The notes under the pieces are model-generated. The model made no database searches. It was not told the DNA's origin and worked only from the letters and a program-made list of their open reading frames with translations. A stretch of 64,000 nucleotides of DNA, from contig JADHSM010000009.1 in the NCBI GenBank assembly GCA_016776905.1, positions 62,001-126,000 on the forward strand. The letters run 5' to 3'. Position numbers and translations under genes: made by a program. Origin of the DNA: Planctomycetota bacterium. GTDB lineage: Bacteria > Planctomycetota > UBA8108 > UBA1146. Shown here one piece after another: positions 27,348 to 35,271 of this stretch (within the stretch, counting starts at the first letter, position 1; each line of letters begins with the position of its first letter).

Positions 27348-28783
27348 TGACTCTCAAGCTCTGGAACACTATGGCGAATGCCCTCGTCGAACTCGAACCC
27401 ATCCACGCTGGTGAGGTTCGTATGTACAACTGCGGACCTACTGTTTATAGCGATCCTCACATTGGGAATTTCCGTTCATTCCTCATGGCAGATTTGTTGA
27501 GGAGGACTTGTGATCAAAGGGGATACAAGACGACCCAGATCATGAATATCACGGATGTGGGGCATCTGACGACAGATGACGTGGCAGACGCAACAGGTGA
27601 AGACAAACTAGAAAAGAAAGCACGTGAAGAGGGTTTAGATCCCTTCGAGATCGCAAGGAACTACGAACAAATTTTCCACGAGAACGCCGATCAACTTCAC
27701 GTGCGCAAGGCTCACGAGTACCCAAGAGCGACCGATCACATTCCTGAGATGATCGAGATGATTGAGCAACTCATTGAAAATGGTCTTGCCTATTCGGTCG
27801 AAGGCGTCGGGGTGTATTTTCGAGTCAACGCATTTGATCAATATGGATGTCTTTCCGGAAACACTGTTGAGAATCTTGATTCGGGATCAAGAGTTGCAGT
27901 GGACGACCGGAAAGAATCAGCGCACGACTTTGCACTTTGGAAAATCGATGATAAACACCTCATGCAGTGGGAGAGTCCTTGGGGAAAAGGATTCCCTGGT
28001 TGGCATATCGAATGTTCTGCGATGAGCTACAAATTCTTGGGTGGTACCTTCGATATTCACACCGGTGGTGAGGATAATATTTTTCCCCACCATGAATGTG
28101 AGATTGCGCAATCAGTCGGATCCGGTACCGGCGATTTTGCGAAAGTTTGGGTACATGCTCGGCATCTTCTTGTCGACGGTGAAAAGATGTCGAAAAGCAA
28201 AGGTAACTTCTACACCATCAATGATCTTATTGAGAAGGGTTACAGAGGTTACGAAATTCGTTACAGCTTGATCGCAAGTCACTACAGGCAGCCGATGAAT
28301 TTCACCATCGGAGGACTGGATGGAGATGCCAAAGCTTTGCAAAGAATCCGATCTTTGCGTGAGAAGTTAGAAAAGTGGAGTGCCGATCCTTCAGAAGTCA
28401 TCGAAGGATTAGAGGTTGAAATCGAGACCGCCAGAAATGGATTCAATGACGCCATCGATGACGATCTCAACATTTCTGGAGCCCTCGGAGTGCTCCATGA
28501 AACGGTTCGATCTCTGGGTCGGCAGGAGCCCAAGGGGGACTCGGCGAGGCTCGCTTTGGGATTTTTGAGTCACTGCGATGAAATTCTTGGAGTAATTTTT
28601 GTCGAGGAAACATCGGAAGAGGACGGATTATCGGAAGAGCAGCAGTCTTGGGTGTTGGGACGTGAACAGGCCCGAAATGACAAAGACTGGGCTCTTGCCG
28701 ATGAATTACGGGATAAATTGCAAGAATCCGGCATTTTGATTGAGGATGGACCTGAGGGAATGACGTGGTCCCGTATTCGATAG
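27347..28783 (+). CDS. cysS: Cysteinyl-tRNA synthetase
   Basis: 478 residues, full length for bacteria. It charges tRNA-Cys. HIGH motif HIGN is at 38-41, KMSKS at 280-284, and the zinc site uses C29 (YNCGPTVYSD) and later Cys/His (GWHIECSAM, FPHHECE). The start overlaps ispF by one base. The ispF-cysS pairing is common in other bacteria and supports the annotation of ispF. A weak T-run follows the stop. Confidence 0.96.
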   Translation: MTLKLWNTMANALVELEPIHAGEVRMYNCGPTVYSDPHIGNFRSFLMADLLRRTCDQRGYKTTQIMNITDVGHLTTDDVADATGEDKLEKKAREEGLDPFEIARNYEQIFHENADQLHVRKAHEYPRATDHIPEMIEMIEQLIENGLAYSVEGVGVYFRVNAFDQYGCLSGNTVENLDSGSRVAVDDRKESAHDFALWKIDDKHLMQWESPWGKGFPGWHIECSAMSYKFLGGTFDIHTGGEDNIFPHHECEIAQSVGSGTGDFAKVWVHARHLLVDGEKMSKSKGNFYTINDLIEKGYRGYEIRYSLIASHYRQPMNFTIGGLDGDAKALQRIRSLREKLEKWSADPSEVIEGLEVEIETARNGFNDAIDDDLNISGALGVLHETVRSLGRQEPKGDSARLALGFLSHCDEILGVIFVEETSEEDGLSEEQQSWVLGREQARNDKDWALADELRDKLQESGILIEDGPEGMTWSRIR

Positions 28784-28819
28784 TTTTTTTGCGAATCAGG
28801 ATCGATCTTTCGGAGAGGC

Positions 28820-28848
28820 TTGCAGGAAACTGAACCTATCGATATCGT
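28820..28848 (+). promoter_or_regulatory. Candidate sigma70 promoter of the tRNA-tuf cluster
   Basis: TTGCAG (28820-28825) and TATCGT (28843-28848) are separated by 17 bases. The predicted start at about 28856 lies 13 bases before tRNA-Thr. It is the best promoter-like match in the 85 bases between cysS and the first tRNA. Confidence 0.4.
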
Positions 28849-28868
28849 TCTTCTCGCAAGACACCTGG

Positions 28869-28940
28869 GCTAGCGTAGCTCAGCGGTAGAGCTCCCGCCT
28901 TGTAAGCGGGTGGTCGTGGGTTCGACTCCCACCGCTAGCT
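28869..28940 (+). tRNA. tRNA-Thr (TGT)
   Basis: Acceptor GCTAGCG pairs with CGCTAGC. D, T and anticodon arms are canonical, the anticodon stem CCCGC/GCGGG closing the loop CTTGTAA, anticodon TGT. The discriminator is T and no CCA is encoded. First of four tRNAs before tuf. Confidence 0.97.
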
Positions 28941-28998
28941 TTCATAAAGCTCTTCTTTGTAAGGGCTTATGGGTGTATTCCGGGTGAGTGACCAGGTG

Positions 28999-29026
28999 GG
29001 AAAGTACTGAATTATCAGTACTTTCC
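28999..29026 (+). other. Perfect 12-bp hairpin between tRNA-Thr and tRNA-Tyr
   Basis: GGAAAGTACTGA (28999-29010) pairs fully with TCAGTACTTTCC (29015-29026) around ATTA. No T-run follows. It may be a processing signal for the polycistronic tRNA transcript, or a short RNA hairpin of other function. Confidence 0.75.
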
Positions 29027-29073
29027 TGACGTTTGTACTGTTCAGGAGCCGGAAAGAGAACGAAGAGAATCGG

Positions 29074-29154
29074 GGGGGTGTGCCCGAGTGGTTAAAGGGA
29101 CTTGGCTGTAAACCAAGTGCGTCAGCTACGTAGGTTCGAATCCTACCGCCCCCA
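29074..29154 (+). tRNA. tRNA-Tyr (GTA)
   Basis: Acceptor GGGGGTG pairs with CGCCCCC (one G-U). D arm CCC/GGG, anticodon stem CTTGG/CCAAG with loop CTGTAAA, anticodon GTA, and a long class-II variable arm are present. Discriminator A, no CCA encoded. Confidence 0.96.
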
Positions 29155-29537
29155 GTCTCTTCGTCCTCTTTTTAGCCAAATAAGCGGATTTGCTTGAAAG
29201 AAGCGTCCTGAAGTCGTCTCATTGCACACTTCGCACTTCACGGGAGTTTCAGAGATTCCCCTTGAGTGAACGTTGCTGTCTGGAAAGTTTCGCTGAGTGA
29301 CAAGTGGTATCTGCGAAAAGAGATACCGGCGAAAAGAGATGGATGCAGAGCGAAGGCATCGTCGAGGAAAAAGAGGACGTCTTTTGACTTCCAACTTTTC
29401 CTAGAGTGTTGAAAGAAGTTTCGACACGTTCGAAGGATCACTTCGTTGCGAGTAGACGTTTGACTTCTGCGTGATCGGTTTTGTTGCGATGCGACAAACT
29501 GAAAACCAAGGAGTCGCATTGACAGTGTGAACAATTT
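29155..29537 (+). other. Structured spacer between tRNA-Tyr and tRNA-Gly, no gene
   Basis: 383 bases without a credible reading frame. GCGAAAAGAGAT occurs twice at a 16-bp period (29313 and 29329). A hairpin TTGTTGC/GCGACAA with loop GAT (29481-29497) lies 40 bases before tRNA-Gly. It may hold an internal promoter or processing sites. Confidence 0.5.
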
Positions 29538-29611
29538 GCGGGTGTAGCTTAGTGGTAAAGCCCCAGCCTTCCAAGCTGGTCATGTGGGTTCGATTCCCAT
29601 CACCCGCTCCA
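29538..29611 (+). tRNA. tRNA-Gly (TCC)
   Basis: Acceptor GCGGGTG pairs with CACCCGC. The anticodon stem CCAGC/GCTGG closes CTTCCAA, anticodon TCC. Discriminator T is followed by an encoded CCA (29609-29611). Confidence 0.97.
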
Positions 29612-29665
29612 AGGAATTCAGCAACACAGATGTGAAGTCGTGTTGTATTGACATTAGAGAACAGG

Positions 29666-29741
29666 GCTGCTGTAGCTCAGCTGGTAGAGCACGTCCTTGG
29701 TAAGGACGAGGTCACGGGTTCAAGTCCCGTCAGCAGCTCCA
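29666..29741 (+). tRNA. tRNA-Thr (GGT)
   Basis: Acceptor GCTGCTG pairs with CAGCAGC. The anticodon stem CGTCC/GGACG closes TTGGTAA, anticodon GGT. CCA is encoded (29739-29741). It ends 140 bases before tuf, and a short hairpin CCTACAC/GTGTAGG (29752-29769) follows. Confidence 0.97.
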
Positions 29742-29881
29742 GACAATCGGACCTACACACGAGTGTAGGGATAAATCAAGAATAGTTACGCTGTAGCCGT
29801 GTCACGAGGGTGGCAGGTGGGGCGGGAAAAAGAGACCCTAACGAGCGATGAAAATCGGTCTGAGGGCGAGGAGATTGGATC

Positions 29882-31066
29882 ATGGCGAAGGAAGTCTTCG
29901 TACGCGACAAGCCTCATTGCAACATCGGAACCATTGGTCACGTCGACCACGGAAAAACGACCTTGACCGCAGCGATCACGAACGTGCTCGCCGAGGCCGG
30001 TCTGGCCGAGAAGCAGGCGTTTGACCAGATCGACAATGCACCTGAGGAAAGAGAGCGTGGTATCACGATTGCCACCGCTCACGTTGAATATATGACGGAA
30101 GCGCGTCATTACGCTCACGTCGATTGTCCGGGACACGCGGATTACGTCAAAAACATGATCACCGGAGCCGCCCAAATGGATGGCGCTATTCTGGTGGTTT
30201 CTGCTGCTGACGGTCCGATGCCCCAAACTCGGGAGCACATCCTTCTGGCTCGCCAGGTCGGAGTGCCGAAGATCGTTGTCTTCATGAACAAGGCCGACAT
30301 GGTCGATGACGAGGAGCTCATCGAGCTCGTCGAAATGGAGATCCGCGAACTTCTGAGCTATTACGAATTCCCAGGAGATGATATTCCAATCATCAAGGGG
30401 TCTGCGTTGAAAGCTCTTGAAGCTCCAGGTAGCGATGCCGCTGCACCGATCCTCGAGCTCATGAAGAGTGTCGATGATTACATCGAGATTCCTGAGCGTG
30501 ATTCCGCCAAGGACTTCCTGATGCCTGTGGAGGACGTGTTCTCCATTGAAGGTCGTGGAACCGTGGTGACGGGTCGTATCGAGCAGGGAATCGTCAAGAC
30601 CGGTGACGAGATCGAAATCGTGGGAATCAGAGATACCCAGAAGACGACTTGCACTGGTGTCGAAATGTTCCAGAAGACTCTCGACGAGGGTCAGGCAGGC
30701 GACAACGTGGGTGCGCTGCTTCGTGGAACCAAAAAAGAAGAAGTGACCCGGGGTCAAGTCTTGGCGAAGCCAGGAAGCATCACTCCTCACACGGAGTTCG
30801 AAGCTGAGGTATACATCCTTTCCAAGGACGAGGGTGGACGCCACTCTCCGTTCTTCAATGGATACCGCCCGCAGTTCTACTTCCGTACCACCGACGTCAC
30901 TGGAAACACCGAAGTTGTCGGTGCGGACATGTGCATGCCGGGTGACAACGCCACCATCAAAGTGACATTGATCCAGCCCATCGCCATGGACGAGGGCTTG
31001 CGCTTCGCTATTCGCGAAGGAGGCAAGACTGTCGGTGCTGGTGTGGTGAGTAAAGTCGTTGAGTAA
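29882..31066 (+). CDS. tuf: Elongation factor Tu
   Basis: 394 residues, full length. It is the GTPase that brings aminoacyl-tRNA to the ribosome. P-loop GHVDHGKTT (19-27), the effector region RERGITI, the G3 box DCPGHADYV and NKAD (G4) are present; NKxD has Ala instead of the more common Cys. Domains 2 and 3 are complete, with [10 protein letters not shown] and [12 protein letters not shown]. It sits between four tRNAs and tRNA-Trp, followed by secE and nusG, the order known from Escherichia coli tufB. There is no second tuf after fusA in this window. GAGGAG precedes the ATG. Confidence 0.98.
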   Translation: MAKEVFVRDKPHCNIGTIGHVDHGKTTLTAAITNVLAEAGLAEKQAFDQIDNAPEERERGITIATAHVEYMTEARHYAHVDCPGHADYVKNMITGAAQMDGAILVVSAADGPMPQTREHILLARQVGVPKIVVFMNKADMVDDEELIELVEMEIRELLSYYEFPGDDIPIIKGSALKALEAPGSDAAAPILELMKSVDDYIEIPERDSAKDFLMPVEDVFSIEGRGTVVTGRIEQGIVKTGDEIEIVGIRDTQKTTCTGVEMFQKTLDEGQAGDNVGALLRGTKKEEVTRGQVLAKPGSITPHTEFEAEVYILSKDEGGRHSPFFNGYRPQFYFRTTDVTGNTEVVGADMCMPGDNATIKVTLIQPIAMDEGLRFAIREGGKTVGAGVVSKVVE

Positions 31067-31094
31067 GAGACCGGTTTTCCGGTAAGTTCGACCG

Positions 31095-31132
31095 GGAACG
31101 CCGTGGTGCCCAATGAGGTACCACGGCGTTCC
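31095..31132 (+). terminator. Strong hairpin after tuf (possible terminator or processing site)
   Basis: GGAACGCCGTGGT (31095-31107) pairs with ACCACGGCGTTCC (31120-31132) and extends into the loop through further pairs. It starts 29 bases after the tuf stop. No T-run follows, so Rho-independent termination is uncertain. Confidence 0.55.
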
Positions 31133-31151
31133 TGCTCCCTCAGAAGCGATA

Positions 31152-31248
31152 GCGCAGGTGTGATTGCGCAGGTGTGATTGCGCAGGTGTGATTGCGATTG
31201 GGGAGCGAAGGTTGCTTGAGAGAGGTTCGACATTAGAGGTTCGACATT
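31152..31248 (+). repeat. Two short tandem repeats (14 bp x3 and 14 bp x2) before tRNA-Trp
   Basis: GCGCAGGTGTGATT starts at 31152, 31166 and 31180. A separate unit AGAGGTTCGACATT occurs at 31221-31234 and 31235-31248, ending two bases before tRNA-Trp. Both have a 14-bp period but different sequences. Confidence 0.9.
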
Positions 31249-31250
31249 AG

Positions 31251-31327
31251 AGGGCAGTAGCTCCAATTGGTAGAGCAGCGGATTCCAAATCCGCGGGTTG
31301 GGGGTTCGAGTCCTCCCTGCCCTGCCA
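31251..31327 (+). tRNA. tRNA-Trp (CCA)
   Basis: Acceptor AGGGCAG pairs with CTGCCCT. The anticodon stem GCGGA/TCCGC closes TTCCAAA, anticodon CCA. Discriminator G and encoded CCA (31325-31327). Between tuf and secE, as in many bacteria. Confidence 0.97.
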
Positions 31328-31478
31328 ACCTCTGCAGGGTCGAATTAGTAACGTGTGGAATGCAGTTCGTTGCCCGTCAGGCTGACAGTTCTTCCTTCGC
31401 ATTGGGTTTGCGAAGGGTGCCGTCATGCCGAGTCGTTGGAAAAAATCGCTAATGCGATTCAGAGAAGGGTGAGAGTCG

Positions 31479-31904
31479 ATGAGTTTTCGTCTCTACAAAG
31501 AAGGACAAGGCAAATGGGCACGTGGTGCTCTTGCGGTCATCCTTTTTGGCGTGGGTCTCTTCGCTACCATTTCCATTGCAGACTGGCTTGAAGGTAACGG
31601 CTACGGAGATGCCGATTTGTTCACGATACCGTTCCTTGAGTTCGGTGTTCAGGTCAGATCGCTGCTTTCCGTTGGTGTTCTTTTGCCATTCGTGTTGGCA
31701 GGGATCTGGTACTACAACAAACCCACTTTGAGTGACTTCCTGATCGATACGGAAGCCGAACTTGAGAAGAAGGTGACGTGGCCGACTCGTGAAGAGACAG
31801 CCAGGAACTCTCTGGTAGTGTTTGCCACTGCCGTGATCATCTTGGGTTGGATAACCGTTGCTGACGGATTGTTACGTAAGTTGCAAAGTGTGATATACGG
31901 ATGA
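31479..31904 (+). CDS. secE: Preprotein translocase subunit SecE, three-helix form
   Basis: 141 residues, longer than the single-helix SecE of many bacteria. Three hydrophobic segments (about 18-37, 55-78, 112-131) are present. The conserved core EAELEKKVTWPTREET (about 92-107) precedes the last helix, as in all SecE. It clamps SecY in the inner membrane. Two hairpins (31394-31416 and 31444-31459) lie between tRNA-Trp and its start. The stop overlaps the nusG ATG (ATGA). No rpmG (L33) gene fits the 150 bases upstream, unlike many bacteria. Confidence 0.9.
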   Translation: MSFRLYKEGQGKWARGALAVILFGVGLFATISIADWLEGNGYGDADLFTIPFLEFGVQVRSLLSVGVLLPFVLAGIWYYNKPTLSDFLIDTEAELEKKVTWPTREETARNSLVVFATAVIILGWITVADGLLRKLQSVIYG

Positions 31905-32704
31905 TTTCCGAATCTTTGAACTCCGAGGAAGTCGAACCCGAAGTGGGTGAGGAATCAATCGTGTCCGGAGAATCCGGATCCGATGATACATCTGTCGAAG
32001 GCATGGAAGCCTCTGGCGGAACTTTCGAAGAGGAACAAGATGCTTCTAGTGAAATTGAAGCGACTGACAGTCATGTTGAGGATGCCGACGAGGAGACGGA
32101 AGAGTCTCCTGCTCCGGTGATGCCCAGCATGATCAAGCCAGAAGCCGGCATGGAAGACGAACTCACTCATGAGTGGTACGTTGTCAAGGTGGCGAATGGC
32201 CGAGAGGATACTCTTTCTCGCAAGGTCGAGAGAAAGTTGGCGCTCAGTGGTCTCGATAAATATGTGAGGAACATTGCAGTTCCGAAACAGAAAATTATCG
32301 AGATTAAAGACGGTAAGAAGCGTGTGCGGGAACAGAAACTTTACCAAGGCTACTTCTTCATGGAGTGTCAGTTGGTCGACGAGATTTGGTACCTGTTGCG
32401 CGAAGTTCAAGGAGTCGGATCATTTGTCGGTGGCGGAGCCGTCGATAAACCGATGCCTATGACGCCTGAAGAAGTCAGGAAACTAAGAGACATGATGGAG
32501 CAGCGCGAAAGTGAAGTGCAGCCCGAACTGAAGATTGACGTGAAGAAGAATGATGCAGTAAAGGTCAAGGACGGCCCCTTCGAGAATTTCGAGGGTGTTG
32601 TCGAGGAGATTCAGCCGAAGACCGGAAAGCTACGCGTGATGGTCACGATTTTCGGCAGGGACACTCCGGTAGACCTAGAATACTGGCAAGTAGAAAAAAC
32701 CTGA
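31901..32704 (+). CDS. nusG: Transcription termination/antitermination factor NusG with an acidic N-terminal extension
   Basis: 267 residues; typical NusG has about 180. Residues 1-89 are an added segment rich in Glu, Asp and Ser with no Cys or Trp. The NGN domain starts at EWYVVKVANGRED (91-103), and the KOW domain carries VKVKDGPFENFEGVV near the C-terminus. It binds RNA polymerase and links it to Rho or to ribosomal S10. The 4-base overlap with secE shows coupling. An internal Met near the NGN domain (M84) has no ribosome site, so the long form is preferred. Confidence 0.9.
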   Translation: MISESLNSEEVEPEVGEESIVSGESGSDDTSVEGMEASGGTFEEEQDASSEIEATDSHVEDADEETEESPAPVMPSMIKPEAGMEDELTHEWYVVKVANGREDTLSRKVERKLALSGLDKYVRNIAVPKQKIIEIKDGKKRVREQKLYQGYFFMECQLVDEIWYLLREVQGVGSFVGGGAVDKPMPMTPEEVRKLRDMMEQRESEVQPELKIDVKKNDAVKVKDGPFENFEGVVEEIQPKTGKLRVMVTIFGRDTPVDLEYWQVEKT

Positions 32705-32723
32705 TCTCGATTTTATCGAGATC
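32703..32723 (+). promoter_or_regulatory. Hairpin between nusG and rplK
   Basis: GATCTCGAT (32703-32711) pairs perfectly with ATCGAGATC (32715-32723) around TTT. It starts at the nusG stop. No T-run follows. It may mark the leader of the rplK-rplA unit, whose translation is regulated by L1 in other bacteria. Confidence 0.5.
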
Positions 32724-32783
32724 CCAGCGGGAGGGTGGAGTGTTGTCAGCTCCATTCGTTGACCGCAGGAATAGGCAGAGATC

Positions 32784-33209
32784 ATGGCAAAAGAAACTAC
32801 CGGTCTGATCAAATTGCAGGTACCAGGCGGGAAGGCTACACCAGCTCCTCCCGTAGGTCCGGCACTGGGTCAACATGGCGTCAATATTGGAGAGTTCGTA
32901 CAGCGATTTAACGCTGAGACGGCAAGTCAACAAGGACTTGTCATTCCAGTAGTGATCACCGTTTACTCAGATCGTACTTTTGATCTGGCATTTAAATCCC
33001 CACCTGCTGCTGTGCTGATCAAGAAAGCCGTCGGTCTCGAAAAGGCTGCGAATGATCCAGGGCACGAGGTCGTGGCAAAGATCTCTAATGATCAAATCAA
33101 AGAGATCGCAGAAACAAAAATGAATGACCTCAATGCGGCCACGATCGAAGCAGCGATGCTGATGATTGCTGGAACTGCCCGAAGTATGGGCATAGAGGTG
33201 GGGGACTGA
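32784..33209 (+). CDS. rplK: Ribosomal protein L11 (uL11)
   Basis: 141 residues, standard length. The N-terminal [19 protein letters not shown] contains the proline-switch residues of the thiostrepton region, and the C-terminal rRNA-binding domain is complete ([25 protein letters not shown]). It sits at the stalk base and helps activate elongation GTPases. The stop overlaps the rplA start (TGATG). Confidence 0.97.
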   Translation: MAKETTGLIKLQVPGGKATPAPPVGPALGQHGVNIGEFVQRFNAETASQQGLVIPVVITVYSDRTFDLAFKSPPAAVLIKKAVGLEKAANDPGHEVVAKISNDQIKEIAETKMNDLNAATIEAAMLMIAGTARSMGIEVGD

Positions 33210-33895
33210 TGCCAAGAACCAGTAAAAGACACTCCTCCAACAAGGGCAAAACAAATAGGCATGAGGCACTTCCTTTGGCAGAAGCCGTGAAAACCATCAT
33301 GGGTTTTCAGGCCGCCAAGTTTGACGAGACTGTTGAAGTGGCAGTTCGTCTCGGAATCGATCCTCGTCAGGGTACGCAAAATATTCGCGGAGCATTTTCC
33401 CTTCCTCACGGAATCGGAAAAGAAGTTCGGGTGATCGCATTTGTCGATGGACCCGCTGCCGACGAAGCCAAAGCCGCCGGAGCCATTGAGGTTGGTGGCG
33501 AAGAACTAGCAGCGAAAGTCGCTGGCGGTTGGTTCGACTTCGATGTCGCCATCGCGCACCCTTCAATGATGAGATTTGTCGGAAAGCTCGGTAAGGTTTT
33601 GGGACCACAAGGCAAGATGCCGACGCCCAAATCCGGAACCGTGACCACTGACGTCTTGACCGCTGTGAAAGAGTTCGTTGCAGGAAAAATTGAATTCCGC
33701 AACGACGCCGGCGGCATCGTCCATGCACCTGTGGGGCGACGAAGTTTTGGTGAAACCCAGTTGGTCGAAAATGTTCAAGCGTTCGTTTCTCACCTTGAGA
33801 GATTGCGCCCGAATACGATCAAAGGGGTCTACATGAAAAAAGTATTTATCAAGTCAACCATGTCGCCCTCAGTGGCGATTCAGTTGGCGCAGTAG
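33209..33895 (+). CDS. rplA: Ribosomal protein L1 (uL1)
   Basis: 228 residues, standard. It forms the L1 stalk that guides deacylated tRNA from the E site and represses its own operon in other bacteria. GTVTTDVLTAVKEFVAGKIEFR and the conserved KLGKVLGPQGKMPTPKSGT region are present (the latter near residues 125-145). It overlaps rplK by one base and rplJ follows after 27 bases. Confidence 0.97.
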   Translation: MPRTSKRHSSNKGKTNRHEALPLAEAVKTIMGFQAAKFDETVEVAVRLGIDPRQGTQNIRGAFSLPHGIGKEVRVIAFVDGPAADEAKAAGAIEVGGEELAAKVAGGWFDFDVAIAHPSMMRFVGKLGKVLGPQGKMPTPKSGTVTTDVLTAVKEFVAGKIEFRNDAGGIVHAPVGRRSFGETQLVENVQAFVSHLERLRPNTIKGVYMKKVFIKSTMSPSVAIQLAQ

Positions 33896-33922
33896 GAGCA
33901 GGTAAGCTGGAAAGGGGGCTCC

Positions 33923-34453
33923 ATGGCCCGCAGACTGAAGGTGATGATGACGAAGCAGTTGTCCACGCACCTCGATGATTCCGAAGACTTGCTCCTCGTA
34001 GATTTCTCGGGGTTAAGTTCCTCGGAAGACTTTGGAGCACGTACGAAACTGCGTGAAGCAGGTCTCAGTGTGAACGTTGTCAAGAACTCCCTTCTTAAGA
34101 GAGTCTTGACCGAGCGTGGCACAGAGTTCCCAGATGCCACTTTTTCGGGGCCGTTGGCTCTGATCAATGGTGAAGCGGATGCGATCACTGCGAGTAAAGC
34201 AGTGGCTGGCATGCGAAAAGAGCTCGGGAAAAAGTTGCTGATCAAGGGCGGAGTCCTTGAAGGCTCTGTTCTCGGCCCCGATGATGCTGAAAAATTAACA
34301 AAGATGCCAAGCGTTCAGGAAACGCAGGCAGCGGTCGTTTCCGCGATTGCCGGACCGCTGACTGGCCTGGTCGCCATTACTCAGAATCTGCTCACTGGAA
34401 TTCCCGGTGTTGTGCAGGCAATCGCTGACAAAAGAAAAGAAGAAGGGGAGTAG
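33923..34453 (+). CDS. rplJ: Ribosomal protein L10 (uL10)
   Basis: 176 residues, standard. The N-terminal globular part anchors the stalk to 23S rRNA, and the C-terminal helix (about 140-176) binds L7/L12 dimers. GGGGG stands upstream of the ATG. The neighbour rplL follows after 5 bases, as expected for stalk genes that are co-regulated by the L10-L12 complex. Confidence 0.96.
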   Translation: MARRLKVMMTKQLSTHLDDSEDLLLVDFSGLSSSEDFGARTKLREAGLSVNVVKNSLLKRVLTERGTEFPDATFSGPLALINGEADAITASKAVAGMRKELGKKLLIKGGVLEGSVLGPDDAEKLTKMPSVQETQAAVVSAIAGPLTGLVAITQNLLTGIPGVVQAIADKRKEEGE

Positions 34454-34458
34454 CTGAC

Positions 34459-34881
34459 ATGTCGGATGAAGCTGCAACCGAGACTGAAAAGGCACCACCT
34501 AGCGAAAAGGTTGGCGCCATCATGGAAAGCATCAAGGGCCTGAGTGTCATGGAGCTTGTCGAATTAAAGGATGTCCTTGAGGACGAGTTTGGCGTCAGCG
34601 CGTCTGCCATGCCTATGGGTATGCCCATGATGGCTGCTGGCGACGGTGACGGTGGTGCAGCCGAGGAGAAGACCGACTTCGATGTCGTTCTCACCGGCGA
34701 CGGCGGCAAAAAGATCCCTGTGATCAAAGCTGTTCGTTCCATCACCGGATTAGGACTTAAAGAAGCCAAAGAGCTTGTTGAGTCTGCGCCGAAAGCGGTC
34801 AAAGAGGGCATTCCTAAAGATGAGGCCGAGAAGTTAAAGGCCGAGCTTGAAGAAGCCGGTGCATCGGTCGAAATCAAGTAG
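34459..34881 (+). CDS. rplL: Ribosomal protein L7/L12 (bL12)
   Basis: 140 residues, slightly longer than most because of a 14-residue N-terminal lead and a flexible Met/Gly-rich hinge ([16 protein letters not shown], about 48-63). The C-terminal domain ([19 protein letters not shown]... [16 protein letters not shown]) carries the conserved factor-binding helix. It recruits translational GTPases. The hairpin and structured leader of rpoB follow. Confidence 0.97.
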   Translation: MSDEAATETEKAPPSEKVGAIMESIKGLSVMELVELKDVLEDEFGVSASAMPMGMPMMAAGDGDGGAAEEKTDFDVVLTGDGGKKIPVIKAVRSITGLGLKEAKELVESAPKAVKEGIPKDEAEKLKAELEEAGASVEIK

Positions 34882-34921
34882 TGCTTGAGCGCTTAGTGAT
34901 TTGAAACTCGACTCTACGTCG

Positions 34922-34944
34922 CCCATGAAGGTTTCCTTCATGGG
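34922..34944 (+). terminator. Partial terminator/attenuator between rplL and rpoB
   Basis: A perfect 10-bp stem CCCATGAAGG/CCTTCATGGG (34922-34931 with 34935-34944) has a 3-base loop and no long T-run. It lies 41 bases after the rplL stop. Other bacteria have an attenuator here that lowers rpoBC expression relative to rplJL. Confidence 0.6.
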
Positions 34945-34998
34945 ATATCGGCGTTTATTGGTCGGGTAAGGGTCCTTGGTGTGAATATGAGCTGGGGA

Positions 34999-35090
34999 GC
35001 ATCCTTGCGAGGGATGCCTCTCCGGGACTCAAGATCCAGTGGTAGGTCCCGGAGGGAGTCCGGGTCTGGAAGGATCTTGAGAGGTCCCGG
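34999..35090 (+). promoter_or_regulatory. Highly structured RNA leader upstream of rpoB
   Basis: One hairpin GCATCC/GGATGC (34999-35004 with 35012-35017) is followed by a long arm: CCGGGACTCAAGATCC (35022-35037) pairs with a matching segment at 35072-35090 through 17 pairs with one small bulge. Inside it is a second hairpin CCCGGA/TCCGGG (35048-35053 with 35059-35064). The region is non-coding, lies between the L7/L12 terminator and rpoB (start 35272), and looks like a regulated leader. No known riboswitch was recognised. Confidence 0.6.
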
Positions 35091-35271
35091 GCAGCCGTCA
35101 ACGGGTTGTCCAAGTAGTCCATCTCGCTCGGAAACACACAGTTTCCGTCATGAAGGTTGCTGATCGAGAAATGCTGGGTCGCTTTCTCGGTCATGTGGGA
35201 CTCATGGGTTGAAGGTCACAGAAGCCAATCGCTCTGTGTGCTGCTTCCGCCTATGAAGAAAGCAGGTATCC

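Noticed and set aside
29786-30844. A 352-codon frame on the minus strand opposite tuf
   Set aside because: It is the reverse shadow of a strongly conserved tuf gene, has no ribosome site and no recognisable domain.
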